This document shows, piece by piece, positions 45,364 to 64,000 of a stretch of 64,000 nt of DNA. Source of the DNA: Bugula neritina (lineage: Eukaryota > Bryozoa > Gymnolaemata > Cheilostomatida > Bugulidae); contig OZ037765.1 of the NCBI GenBank assembly GCA_964035545.1, positions 4,647,698 to 4,711,697 of the forward strand, written 5' to 3'. The position numbers and the translations under genes were made by a program. The notes under the pieces were generated by a model. It saw only the letters and a program-made list of their open reading frames with translations. It made no database searches and was not told the DNA's origin. The number at the start of each line of letters is the position of its first letter. Within the stretch, counting starts at the first letter, position 1.

Positions 45364-48300
45364 TCACCAGGAGCTGTACCCATCATCTTCTGAGAAAAGC
45401 ATGAAGAAGCCGAGAATAGTAAAAAAGACGACCGTGTTACCAGCCAGTACTAATCCTGCATCAGACCATAGTATCTAAAAACACACACAAATATTAAATT
45501 AATATATCACTACATTTCCATAGCACAGAAAGGATTTATAGTTTGTTAAAGTCAATAGACAGTCAGACTTTTATTCACTAGAGTGATAGAAGACAGTATC
45601 CAAAAGGTAACAAAAGGTCTGACAACATTAAAAATCCAATTTACACATTTACTTTACACTTTCCCTCTATTAATTAGCATATTTCCCTGCTTAAACCCGA
45701 CCTATTCAACACCTCTGCTTTCTGTGTTGATTTAGAGATTAAGAGCATTGAAATGAATACTCTAGAAGGTTTGTAGCACTTGGCATGACGTCCACCGACC
45801 ACATATCAAGAGTTGTGAAGTTTATTGAAATCTGAACTCCACATGATTTTGCTGAAGTAATTATGAATGATGTGCACCATGCCCTACGTAGTCAATTATA
45901 GCCTCAAGAATCATTCTCTCTATACAATCACATTCTCTTCTCTTAATTTGATATTTAAACACAATACATTAGCCAGGAGTGATTTGAAAATTTCAATATT
46001 TGTTATAGATACAAAAGAGAGAGAAACTATGCACAGCAATAGGCGCAGCAGTCAATTTAAACAGAATACTAGTGCATAGTATTTAAAAATTACTGTATAC
46101 TATATAATACAAATGCTATATTTTACTACAATATTGTAGTAGCTGTAGATATCTCTAAGTACATCTCATTATACTAATGTCATCAAGTTTAAAAACAAAA
46201 TCCTAAGTAATATCAGCCTGACAAGAGCTGGCCAGACAAATATGCCAACACCCTGACATGTCTATTAATATTTATGATTATGAACAATGATGTATTGATA
46301 GATATTAATCACTTATACAGAAAGATTGAATTCCATACAATTCATCCATAATTAAATTTCATATAATATAGAATAGTTGACCAGTGCCCAGCAGCTGTGT
46401 GAAACTGGTTTGTTTTATAGAGAGCTTTCACTGCCTCCATTTATCAACAGTTGATTCATTCATTTGAGTGAATGGCTTGTATCTTAATATTAAATATTTT
46501 AGTTTATATTTAATCTAGTTTATTTACTGTCTCGAGACGAATACTGAGAAAGAGTACAACATAAACAATAAAGGTTGTCTTCTCATGAACACAACAATTG
46601 TAGATCAGATAACTCCAAGTATATCACTGCATGCAAATTTATGTAAATGGAGAAGATAAAAGCATAATTACTTATCGCCACTGCATAATGACACACCCGT
46701 GAACATATTGTAGAATGAGTCATACTCACTATTGGACTAGCTAGAGGCGAGTGAGCCAGCAATATAGGTAGACCGTATGCAGACGTAACTATCACAGCAG
46801 TTATAAATAAACAGATCTCATTCAGAAGGCTGCTAGCTGCATCTAGCTCCGTCCTCCTGGCTATTAATGTGGGTATTGGAGTTAGGAAGTAACACAGCAG
46901 CACAAACATTGGCCACCAATTGCTACAACACAGTATATTAGTAAACTAGTGTATGCTATATATGACTAGCATAGAAATGAAGTCATTCAGCTCATGAGAA
47001 TTCCCCCTAAACACATTTGTTGATTTTAAACGTCTAGAAATTTCTATTTGATATAAAATATTGATTATAGAGGGTGGATTATAGAGGTGCAATCAACCAT
47101 CCATTATATTACAAATGATGATATTCGCAATGCTATTGTTGGACATCTAACTTTAAACTATGCATCAGTTGTTCCAAAGAAACTAAGTAGTACTACTGTT
47201 CATAATATGTAGAACATGGGTGGGCAACTTCTTTTGCTCAAAGGGCCAAGTTCAGAAGTCAGCCAAAACAAAGGGCCACATGATTGTATAAATGATAAAT
47301 TTTATTATAATAAAGTAATTTGTCACCAAACCTATACTGTGCTAATTAGAATAACAATGACAGTTTATACTTATCCTAAGCATTAAAAAGGGCATTGAAA
47401 AATGGGCCACAAGTGGCCCTGGGGCCCCCAGTTGCCTACCCCTGATATAGAATAAGGTATAAATCACCACCAAATTTGATAATCCTTATTTAAAAAAACA
47501 ATAATTTTGGGAGTCACTTTCTCAATAACTGAAATACAAGAGGACTGCACTTCACACCTGTCGTTTATTAAAAGCATGCCATTCAAGAGTAGCGTATGCT
47601 TAGACACTATAAGACTATCTGTTAAAATGCGAAAAATTGTATGTGAAAAATAACATAATTGACCCAAAAAACTTTGCAACTGTTAACTAAAAATAGGGAG
47701 ACCTACAGCCATATATTCCATCCTAATTTCATGATCTCTGATTATTAAAATAAATAACAAAATAATTTAAATTGCCTCTATTATCCATCATAGGTATCAG
47801 ACAAGGCTGGGGCAATAGGCAAGACAAGTGACTCATTGTGCAAGTTTAACAAGACCTATTTTGTGTTAACATACAGGTAGGTCACACAGCTAATTATTCA
47901 CTTTAATGTCCCCATACTCACCTGTGAAGAGCACATCCTAGTACCAGCAATGTTATACCAATAGCAGCAAGAAAAGCCAAACCAATAATGGCTACAAAAT
48001 ACCATAAAAACAAATTATATTTTTAGGTGAGCTACACAGTATCTAAATATTTAAACTAAATAAGCAACCTATTGAATAAGAAAACAAAAAGTGATGAAAC
48101 CTTTCAGCTTTCAAACTACAAAAACATTTAACAATCATAAAGAAAAGTCTCAAATAAGTTTGCGATTGACCGTTGCCTCAAAAACAAAATCTCTTTGAAA
48201 AGTCACAAGTAAAACATGTTTTTATCAAAACTTACAAAAACACGTCTTCATTAAAAATACATGGTGGAAAAACTTTAGAAAATGGTTATAGCACTATTCA

Positions 48301-50479
48301 ATGAAAATTGAACAAACTAGCACATGAAAAGCATGGTAAAACAGCAATTTTCATTCTAATATATGCATGTCGGAATTACAAAAACCTAAATGCTGAGCTA
48401 CTGGTATAGAACATCCTATAGAACACCTTGAATGTTTATTGTTCAATGTTTTTTAATTTCACTGAGTTTTGATATAATGTTGCAGAATCATAGGTTAAAT
48501 ATCATTTTGGATGTTGATTGTCAATTTTCTAATTGTGTTCAACTCTGATAGGATTGTTACAGAAACATAATTGTAATTAGTGCTGTAGTTTTTCCAATTG
48601 TGCATGCATAATTTAGGTTAAATTAACTATTGCAAGGCAGATTAAATCTGATAAATCTCAATTCTGTGATATAATCTAATTCTTTAAAAATGAAATGTAT
48701 TTTCAATAAAGAATTTAAAGGTATAACATGTCATATAGTTAGTGGGTTACAGTTGCATAACATATTGTCAACCAAATTCAACAGTATTATGATCCGACCT
48801 ATAATGTTTCAAAAAGTTCTCAACTGTTGAAACACCAACAACACGTTCTGTCCATTTTCCATTATGGCAATGCTGGTGAGGAAATAACTATGTTTGTTAA
48901 ATTGCGTGAAGGCTTTCCTTCAACAGTAAATAACTTTTTTTGCTATTTCTGAATGCTTGCAACATGATATTATCTTTAGAGTGATTTTAACTTTATGCTT
49001 TGCTCAGCTCAACTTTCAAACTAGCTTTAACCTCAAATAGCAAATGGGTAGTCAATATTATGCTACTTAACATGCAGCCAAACCCAAGTCAGTCAGGTTG
49101 ATCAGAAAATAGCTTCTGCCTTTATACCATCAGGTACCATGAAAATAACTTGAACCCACAACAATAACTATTATAATTATTAATTAACAATATTTTTACA
49201 TTAGACACTAGTAAAACCTGAGCAAGCTGCATAGTTGAGACTATCATTAATTTTGATTATTTTGAGGTTGACAGATGCACCGTAACTAATCAACAATTTG
49301 TTTTAACAGAACAAACCGTGATTTACAAGAAAAAATTTGTAAGCAGTTGATTTGGAGAAATTATCAAAGTAAAGTGTTTTGTACAAACAAGAACTACTCA
49401 TATACCTAAAGGCTAAAAGTATATTATTTAATTGAAATTGTTTTCAAAGTAAAAAAGTAATATTTATAATTCTAAAACCTTCAAGACAGGGAACAATGAA
49501 CTCAATTCCTCAAGTTTATGTCACATTTCTCTTATAGTTAGACTCAAGAGAAGAGCAGAAGATGTATTTCAACATGACGATCAAATCACAAAAATCATAA
49601 AGTTAAACTTGAAGTTAAAGACATATATCAATAATAATGACAGTATCAGCAAGTCTGTAACTGTATATTAAAACTGTAACTGTACAAGACTACAAGTAAA
49701 AGTTTATTAATTATAAATTAACTTTTACTCAAGTGCTCCAATTTTATGAGGTAAAAAATAAACATTCGTATTACTATTACCGCAATTATAATACTGATAC
49801 TTATACTACTAGTAGAGTAGTACTAGTTACTATTAGATTTCGTAAATAATATCCCATTCACTATTACAATTATTTATAGTAATAGTAATACATTTAGATT
49901 TATACTATTGCCATATCAATTGTCATTGTCATTGTGACTGTGATACCCAGAAGAGTTAATAAGTCATATTGATTAGTGATAATATCAATATGTTATCGTT
50001 ATTACTATGAGTATGAGTATCTCATCCACCGAGTATGGCTATAACTATGAGTATAACAATGAGTATGAGTATCACTATCAGTAAGACTATCATTATCGAT
50101 ATCAGATTCAATAACATAACTATGGCTATAGTCTAAGTCGAACTAGTAGAACTAGAAAGATCAAAGAACACTTACACTAGTAGTAGCAGTCACACTGGCA
50201 GTCACAGAGACACTCACTCTCACTATGAGTATGAGTTGAGTATGAGTATCAGTAGGACTTTGACAGGTTTGACTAGACCTAGTCACCCGAGTTTACTTTT
50301 ACTTAAAAGGTAATTTACCAAAACTCAAAAGTATAAAAATCAGATCAAATATTATCAAAATTATACATCTAATTCCTAACTATGATACCAACCGTCTGCT
50401 TTTATTATTACTAAGATATTTAATTTCAACTTTTAGTGGATTAACTTAAACTCATTTGTTTACCTCGGACACCAGCCAT
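45364..50479 (-). CDS. LEPROT: LEPROT/Vps55 family endosomal membrane protein, 4 coding exons
   Basis: A 129-residue protein of the leptin receptor overlapping transcript/Vps55 family (vertebrate members about 131 residues). These small tetraspan proteins act in endosome-to-vacuole or lysosome sorting and affect receptor surface levels. Coding exons: 50464-50479 (MAGVR), 47922-47991 (IIGLAFLAAIGITLLVLGCA), 46730-46922 (NWWPMFVLLCYFLTPIPTLI through YGLPILLAHSP) and 45364-45474 (DAGLVLAGNTVVFFTILGFF, ending SSW). The sum is 390 nt and all phases agree. Four hydrophobic segments are visible and the family features PIPTLIARR and GLVLAGNTV are intact. A non-coding upstream exon is likely, since a good acceptor (T-rich, then AG at 50549-50550) sits just above the ATG. 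It lies head to head with VCP. Confidence 0.95.
47215..47444. mobile_element. Non-autonomous hAT-type element (MITE), 230 bp
   Basis: The left end CATGGGTGGGCAACTTCTTT and right end CCCAGTTGCCTACCCCTG form terminal inverted repeats of the CAGGGGTGGGCAAC type known from hAT elements. It is flanked by an 8-bp target-site duplication with one mismatch (ATGTAGAA at 47207-47214, ATATAGAA at 47445-47452). There is no transposase. The interior has repeated AAAGGGCCA motifs. It lies in a LEPROT intron. Confidence 0.8.
47992..50463. other. Large first coding intron of LEPROT with repeat patches
   Basis: Mostly AT-rich sequence with no recognised exon. Between about 49770-50110 and 50210-50260 lie degenerate repeats (TATGAGTATGAGTATCA, ACTAGTAGAGTAGTACTAGT, TAATAGTAATA) of the same style as those near 19920 and 34880-35860. 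Confidence 0.6.
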
Positions 50480-50962
50480 GATCACATGATTCAATGACGT
50501 TCTGCACCACTTCTTTAGCGGTTGTCTGTCGATTGCAGCAAACTAGAACTAAAAAAAAATTGTTTAAAAATTAGTTAAAATTTGTAAACAAACTATTATA
50601 TACGTCAACAGATGTTTAAAAAAAAATTATTTTGTAAATAAACTTGTTTTTAATAAAACTAACAAAACAAGCTGTGTTAGTTACATTGCTCTATACGCAG
50701 CTCCGAGTTGGGGATGATTGAATGTTCTAGTGTTTGGACCTAACTCTAAACTTCAGAACTTTAAAGCACCGCACTCCTTCACCCCCAACTTGGAGTTGCT
50801 TATAAAGCAATTTGTATACGCCAATAGAAATGTAGGCTGCTACTAAATTTACTTATGAAAGTGATGACGTATCCTTCAGAACGCTTATTACACTCGTCGC
50901 TTTGTGTGATTTTTCCTTCCATAGTCGTCCTTTTGATTTCCAGAATTACTTAAACTTTTGCT
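50480..50962. promoter_or_regulatory. Head-to-head intergenic region of LEPROT and VCP
   Basis: Only 483 bp separate the LEPROT ATG (minus) from the VCP ATG (plus), so both promoters must lie here or overlap it. A MITE-like element fills 50692-50804. The GC-richer 60-120 bases before the VCP ATG are the likeliest core promoter area. No TATA box was evident. A bidirectional promoter is inferred from the geometry only. Confidence 0.5.
50692..50804. mobile_element. MITE-like element, family 1, copy B
   Basis: The left end TATACGCAGCTCCGAGTTGG is mirrored by the right end CCAACTTGGAGTTGCTTATA. Length about 113 bp. The right arm CACCCCCAACTTGGAGTTGC is almost identical to that of copy A at 19147-19304. 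Confidence 0.65.
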
Positions 50963-57509
<6,547 letters not shown>

Positions 57510-59634
57510 ACTAATGTTTTGCAACAATAGTAATGCACGTATTAGTGACATTTATTCGTGATAGGTTTTTCCAGTCACTGACCAGATAAGAACTGGTTGA
57601 GAAAACTGCAAGTTAGTCATGTCTGACCGCTACTATGGGAATCATAGTTGTGTGGCTTCAATATTAGTATGCAGTTGTATTCTGTTGTAATCTAATCAGT
57701 TATGCATTATCTTGTCATAATTCTGACATTTATTTGAAGGTTATTATTTGTATATTTCAATCCATTTGTTAACAAAACAAACGTTCACAGTGCTTGAATG
57801 TCATACTATTACTGATTTATTGCAAATATAATAATATATTGTAAAACTGATGTGTTCTCAAAATATTTTGCATTACATTTAAAATCTGTCAGATTTGGGG
57901 GAAATTCATGTTAGGAGTTAATCTTAGCTAGGTTCTCAAAAAACTATGCATTCAACACATGGAAAGATGAGTATAGCTATCTTCTTAAATTTTGATTTTT
58001 GGCTAACTGGCGGTTTTAGTCCTTGGGTGCTACCAATTTTAGACAGAATAGCAATATATTTTCTAAATATTTGAAGGAGCTATTTTGAACATTTTAGTGA
58101 AGGAAATAGCTTGTTGTAAGGGCTATGTTATGTCATGGCCACCATTAAACATGTTTTTTTATACTAACCGAGTCTTCTGTAAGCTGTTATTTGGAAACCG
58201 TGTTGGCCAATATCCTTACTAGTTCTTGGAGTTGTGTTTTCTTATAGTTACTTTACGTTGGCCACTGGGTGGTCGCGGTTTGTGTTCTGCTCTTAGCTTA
58301 GGTGGTTAAACATAATAGAGCACCTGCGGTTGTATGGCGCTCGTTGTATGATCGAATTACACATGGGCGGAGCTTACCACCCTGCTTTTGTTGTGGAAAT
58401 TCGAATTCTTATAACTAAACTCAACTTATCTTCACTCTCACTATGTTGTGAGGTGAGTCAATGTCGAAATAAACCAAACGTTATAATGATTTTCATTTTG
58501 TTCCTGTGTAAAGCGAGAGGCTTAAGTTAATATGACCAGTTGAAAGCTATTTTTGTTGAGACATGACTTAAACTGCCAGCGCCTTGCACAACAACTGCTA
58601 TAGAACGAGAATATGAGTAACTGTAAGGTAAGTTTTACTGTCACTGTCAGTGTCATGTCGAGTGTTGAAGGTTACACCTATACTAACAGTTAATGTTCGT
58701 GCTAGTAAAGCTTTGAGGTTAAGTTTTGCAAAATCTAAGAGTAAGTTTAACTTTTTAGTCTTCCACTCATTTTTAGTAATAGTACTGGTACTTACTATTG
58801 ATTTTATGATAATTAAATTACATTGAATTGATAGTTTTTTGCTGCTGTATATTCATATTAATTTTCATATTGATATTCACATGTCATTATCATCATGATT
58901 ATGATTATCTATATTAATATAACTATATTACTATTAGTATTAGCATTAATGCTTATAATAAAACTAAAATGATATGATATAAATTTATTATATACATGTA
59001 GTAAGGCAGGTTCTGATAAATGTATTAACTGAAAAAAAGTTGCATAGGTTTGGCTGAGAAGTTAGAACAGAAGGTTGAGTGCTGCATTGTTAATAAACTT
59101 GTCTGAATTGAAATACAGATGGCATTGGACACATAAAATAAATGATGACTATAATTTTTGTTGAAATAAACAAGTGTTTTATTACATTGAGGATTTTCCT
59201 TGCTCGCTAAAAGTAATACCTAAAGTTGTCGCCCTAAAAAATTATCTGAATTTGAAGCAAAAACATATGCTTTAAATTAAATTTTAAGCAGTTTAACTAA
59301 TATCCAAACCACTAATTAAACCAAAGGAATATTTGCTTCAGCCAAACATTTAGATTGTGTGTAAAATGTTTTTATTGTAATTTTAATGGCACTCATATTT
59401 GACTAAACATTCTAATTTTGGTAAATTACTCAAAGTGGGTGACGATTCTCCAAAGTTGGAACTTGTATTCCTATATTCTAGTGACTGAGTATGATTCATC
59501 ATCATTAAATGTGGTATTAAAATAATGTTACATTGAACTAATTATTACTATGACCTGCTATACTTTTTAATAACATTGACGGGTGAAGACTAATCCTTGT
59601 AAGATTACTTGTGTGAACAGAATGTGACTGAGTA
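57510..59634. other. Intergenic region between VCP and Patched (tandem genes)
   Basis: Contains the VCP 3' UTR; no canonical AATAAA was found close to the stop, though ATTAAA occurs at 58144-58149. Degenerate ATTAGTATTAGC-like repeats occur near 58890-58955. The 5' non-coding part of the Patched exon begins after an acceptor-like site at about 59620. No additional gene was recognised; a 66-codon open frame at 58330-58530 has no recognisable motif. Confidence 0.55.
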
Positions 59635-62600
59635 ATGCTGCTTCTCAAGAAAATCACTGTTGGCCTTCATGACATCATTTGGAATTGTCTTCTGACAATG
59701 ACTGCTTGGAACAACCAATCAGGAAGCTATTCTTATCAGGTAAATTTGTTTTAATTTGCTTTTATAAAGATCTTTGGTAACAAATGTGCTTACCATTTTC
59801 TAAAAATACTTATTTGAGAGTTAGATTTGTTACTTGGATTATCATGCTGCAAAATTAAGCATATGTTGTCAACTTGCCATTTGATATTAACTTTGCAAAA
59901 TCCTGATGAATCTAGAAAGTGTTAATGAACTAGTTGCTTTGTAAATTTTAAACATAACTTTGGCATTTACTCATTATATTATACTATAATGTGTTAATTA
60001 TGTATTACTTTATTATACTACTACATGTTAACTATGTGTTACTCTTTTACACTACAATATATTAACTAAGTATTAATATATATTACATTTCTATTTAGTC
60101 TAAGAAAGCTAGAGACCCAGAGTTATCTACAAGGACAAGTTGGGTTGATGCCCAGCTTGCATATCGACTAGTACTGAAGGTAAATTTATTGCTACTCAAC
60201 ACATTTTTGTCATTGTTTTTACACGTTATACTTTATGCTTATGGTTCTTCCACTATACCATTCTGTGTTTTCTCAGTTTTTAAATAAGTTTATACTTTAC
60301 GGTTTCAGGGCCAGCTATCCGGTAAAAAGTGTGCTTTGCTCGTGAGGAGTCACTTGCAAAATCACTTGTTTAAATTAGGTCGTTTTGAGCAGAGGCATTG
60401 TGGGAAGGTGCTGATCTTGGGCCTCCTTTTCCTTTCTCTGTTTGCTATTGGACTGAAGACCTCAGTGGTTGAGAGTGATATTAACAAGCTTTGGGTGGAA
60501 GGTTTGCTTTCGTTTTGTTATAGTTAGTAAAATGTTCATTTAATAAATGTTTTCACTGTTTTGGAAAAATTTAAGTTAATGTCCAGCTTTTAAAGTCAAG
60601 TACACATGTATGTAACCTTTAGAGATTTTTTAAAGTTGTGGTGTTTATAAGTGTATGATATATTCTTTACTATACAATCTTACCTTATAATTTTTGTTAG
60701 ATAAATCTTGTAAAAAAATTGATAAATTTGGAATTGAAAAGAGAGTAAGTTTTCTAATTACTAATTATTAGCTAGGTAAACATAAACATAAACAATTTAG
60801 TAAAATTAAATAGTAGAAAATTATTTAAATAGTTTTACAAGTGAAATAATTAAAATGGCCAAATATTTAATTTCTAACATATAAGGTTTTTTTGTTGATG
60901 TAAATTTTTACATATCTATAATAATTGTTTACAGTTTAAATATTTTTAAATTAACTGATATCATCTATTTATTGACTACTTGTAAGATATTTTAGTTGTG
61001 ACTATCATGATACTTAAGCTAATGCTGACTTCTATTTAAGATTTATACCTAACAGGATGTGAGGTCACAGTTCAGACCGTGTTTAGTAACGTAAGACTGG
61101 TCTGTTGTTAGAGGATGGAAGGTTACCCAAAGAACTGGAATATACTAAATCAATGTTAGGGGAGGGGTATGGCTCTGAAAATCAAATAGTCATACAAACA
61201 CCTGGTACTGGGGCTAAGAATGTGCTGACCAGAGAGTCTCTGCTAAATCATGTGGAGGTCGTAACCCGAGCAACGAAGATTGAAGTCCATTTGTTTGACG
61301 AGTGAGTCAGTTTCATGTTGTGAGGATTTGTTGCTGCTAGAAATATTTTTGAAAGCATTTTGTATTTTCTATCTGAATTGTGTGGTCTTGAAGGGCAAAA
61401 ATTTCATGTAAAATTGTAATATTCAGTTATAAAAGTATTCAATTGTGTCCTAGTCTAAATATATTAATAAATGCATAACTTTTCTCAGAGTAGGTTTTTA
61501 TGTAAATTGTGAGTTGTGTTATGTAATAGTATGATGTAATATATTTTTATATGCATTGTGATATATTCCTATTTATATTGCCATATATATGTAATATACT
61601 GTTATATTTATGCATTGAGTTATTGCTATATTTATGTAATATATTGCTATATATACATAATATTTTGTTAGAATTTGGCGAATAGATGACTTGTGTGTCA
61701 AAGCTTCATTTCCTTCCTTTGAAAACTTCCTGGTTACCCTAGTAAGTATATATTAATACAGTAATGTGAGCTATAAGTTATATAATGTAATACAATATCA
61801 TATTACATCATGTATTTGAACCAAGTCATTGCTAGAACTTTGGTCTTACAAAGTTTCATATGAAAAGTATTTCTTATAATATTTCTAAGATTTCTTTTTT
61901 CAGCTCCTAAATAAACTGGTTCCTTGTGTCGTGATTTCTCCACTTGATTGCTTCTGGGAAGGAAGTAAAGTGCTGGGACCCAGGCGTCCCTTGCTACTGT
62001 ATGTATTGAGATACTTAATCTAGATTAGTTTTATATATATATATATATATGTATGTATATATGTATTTATATATGTATTTATATGCATATATATATATTC
62101 CGATAAAATGTATATATATAATATACATTTTCATAAAAAATATATATATGTATACTTTATAAAAAAAAATTTATATATTATGTTGCTTTAAATTATCTAT
62201 ATCAGTTACGTTGCATAATGTATACTTGGCAGTCATACAATCATACAGCATGATATATCATTCACAGATTTTATGTTATCCATAAGAAAGGTGTTATCCA
62301 TAGTCCACACTAATGCTGATTAAATTAAAGCTAGTTATAAATTGTTGGTAACTTTTGCAGTAAACATTTAGCTGCCTGTTGAAAGTTGATCATAAGTTGC
62401 TGAGTGTAATAAGCTGAATTTTATAGCCTCTGGGTATAGCAACAGACTCAATTGTTTTTATTAACTATAAGAGTAAGGGCTATATGATTTGTATAGTATA
62501 CAGGCTACTAAAAGTATCCACCAAGTCTGGCTTAGCACAAAGGCCTGAGCAATTAATATTTGATCAGTTAAAAATCCCAAATGTGGTTCAATGAAAATGT

Positions 62601-63061
62601 TTACAGCATTATTTTCTAGCTTTGTGAGTAGATAGTATGCTTAGTCTTACTGTGTTTATCATTGCAGTGTTATGAACACTCACTGTGCATTGTTGATTGT
62701 TCATAGTAATTACTGTATTAATTCAATTTAAACTATATGGGTGGTATTTCAGTTTTTAAGCACTGGTTCTTAATGAAATATTATGTGTATAGTGGACTGT
62801 GGCAAACAAATTAACTCAATAAATGTAGTGTGAACCTTTGTTTGCTCAGTGAAATGCTGTGAAAAGGCACCCATACTGCATGGTGTTGGTTTGTTGTTAC
62901 ACTGAGAAGTTATTTCAGCTTGCTTTTGTCTTTCCGTTAGCCCTGCTTCATATGGGCTGGAACCTATCACATGGAAGAATCTTTACCCTGAATTGTTAGT
63001 CAGTACACTGGAAAACAATATGGACTTTGATTTCGATATAGTTAAGGACGCCCTACGCAGG
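59635..63061 (+). CDS. PTCH: Patched (Hedgehog receptor), N-terminal part, cut by window end
   Basis: Seven coding exons give the first 285 residues of a Patched-type RND-fold membrane receptor that binds Hedgehog and restrains Smoothened. Exons: 59635-59739, 60099-60179, 60309-60501, 61112-61301, 61672-61741, 61904-61998 and 62941-63061; phases agree throughout. The ATG at 59635 is preceded two codons upstream by an in-frame TGA (59629-59631). Family matches include TSWVDAQLA, the first membrane segment in HCGKVLILGLLFLSLFAIGL followed by SDINKLWVEG, VIQTP, EVHLFDE, CVVISPLDCFWEGSKVLGP and YPELL. The extracellular loop before the sterol-sensing domain continues beyond the window, so the remaining roughly 1000 residues are not visible. 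Assignment to Patched rather than Dispatched or Ptchd rests on these loop motifs. Confidence 0.93.
62030..62170. repeat. TA-rich low-complexity tract
   Basis: Irregular TATATATG/ATATATAT runs in a Patched intron. Confidence 0.8.
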
Positions 63062-64000
63062 GTATGTACCCTCTCTCTTATACAACCTACTTTGCCCTCC
63101 CTCTCTCTAGGTGTGTGGTCAGCAATGCGGCTATTGTTACTCATGTTTACTTTTTATATGCAAGTGCGTCAGCAAACAAAACAGCTGCAGGCAGCGCCAC
63201 ATTTCAGTTTGAAAGAACATGCTTTCTGCATTCAATTGATATTGTTTTTGTGTGTGTGCGATGTTCAGTTATAGAAAACTAGGCGATCTTTCTAACTGAG
63301 CTAAGATTATTGAGATGCCCAAAATGGTTGGCGTCAAGAATTGCTGAAACCTGTTAAAGCATGTTTTTATTAAATATTATTTGGAGTGGCTTGAGTTAAG
63401 TTCTTTTGGATTTTTTGTGTGACCAGTGTGAATGTAATTCTAATGATTGCTACTATGTTCTACCAACTATTATGTACTATCATCTACTATGTACTATCAT
63501 ATGCTATTTGCTATCATATACTATGTGCTACATGTGCTATCATGTGCTATATACTACTATCTGCTATGCGCTATTATGTGCTATCATATGCTATGTGCTA
63601 ATATCTGCTATATACCATCATGTGCTATATCTACTATCAACTATGTGCTATATGCTATCATGTGCTATATACTACCATATACTATGTACTATAGTGTGTT
63701 ATATGCTATCACCATATATGTGCTACTATGTACTATAGGGTTTTGTTATTCATTATAGTTAAACCAACTTTCATCACAACTTGTGCTGATAATCTTGTTT
63801 CCTATTGCAGTGTATAAACATGTTGATTGTGATAATTATTGATTAGCTAGGATTTCATAACTATTCACACTTCTATTATTACTTCACAATGAATCTTTTG
63901 TTCTATTGTGTTGGTATAATATGTTTTATAGTTGTGTATGTACACACTTTTTCTAACCTGTTAGAGTTGTCTCTCTCTGTATACTAAAGGCTGGATTAGT
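63062..64000. other. Patched intron running off the window
   Basis: Starts with a good donor (GTATGT) at 63062. No following exon of Patched was recognised before the window end. The region 63457-63737 is a degenerate repeat. Confidence 0.6.
63457..63737. repeat. Degenerate CTATNATGTG/CTATRTACTA repeat, about 280 bp
   Basis: The unit RCTAT spaced by ATGTG, CATAT or ATACTA recurs about 30 times without a fixed period. Three overlapping Tyr/Cys-rich open frames on the plus strand come from this repeat and are not genes. Confidence 0.9.

Noticed and set aside
63406-63758. Three overlapping Tyr/Cys-rich plus-strand frames of up to 110 codons
   Set aside because: Produced by the CTAT-type degenerate repeat in a Patched intron; no start context, domain or codon structure.

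Overview
This is nuclear DNA from an intron-rich, AT-rich invertebrate animal. Short coding exons (26-531 bp) with canonical GT/AG borders are spread over large introns, and every product is a metazoan or conserved eukaryotic protein. A lophotrochozoan (mollusc, annelid, brachiopod or bryozoan grade) is my best guess; the sequence alone does not fix the phylum. No operon, CRISPR array, rRNA or convincing tRNA gene was seen.

Layout: (1) 228-14423, minus: a complete fibrillar collagen of 26 coding exons, about 1319 residues, with a very short N-terminus, a triple helix of about 337 Gly-X-Y triplets and a C-terminal propeptide. (2) 14424-21259: intergenic, with a MITE-like element and a large near-perfect palindrome. 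(3) 21260-30266, plus: a multi-exon membrane protein of the DUF389 family, about 739 residues. (4) 30267-36093: intergenic, with a second large palindrome in a degenerate ACTAAT/ATAACT repeat field. (5) 36094-42701, plus: a syndecan of 295 residues whose ectodomain carries the C-terminal half of a thyroglobulin type-1 module. (6) 45364-50479, minus: LEPROT/Vps55, 129 residues. (7) 50963-57509, plus: VCP/p97, 13 coding exons, 802 residues. (8) 59635 to the right edge, plus: the N-terminal 285 residues of Patched, cut by the window end.

The collagen and syndecan are matrix and cell-surface components, and Patched is the Hedgehog receptor. VCP and LEPROT/Vps55 are housekeeping proteins of protein quality control and endosomal sorting, placed head to head about 480 bp apart with a repeat element between their starts. 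No functional cluster is implied; this looks like ordinary animal gene neighbourhood. The exon models were built by hand and are phase-consistent: each full gene sums to a whole number of codons.

The most unusual items are the thyroglobulin-type module inside a syndecan, a fibrillar collagen lacking both cysteines used for interchain bonds in the C-propeptide and carrying one Gly-to-Ala change in an otherwise perfect helix, an intron-bearing animal copy of a mainly prokaryotic family (DUF389), and two long palindromes built from degenerate repeats.
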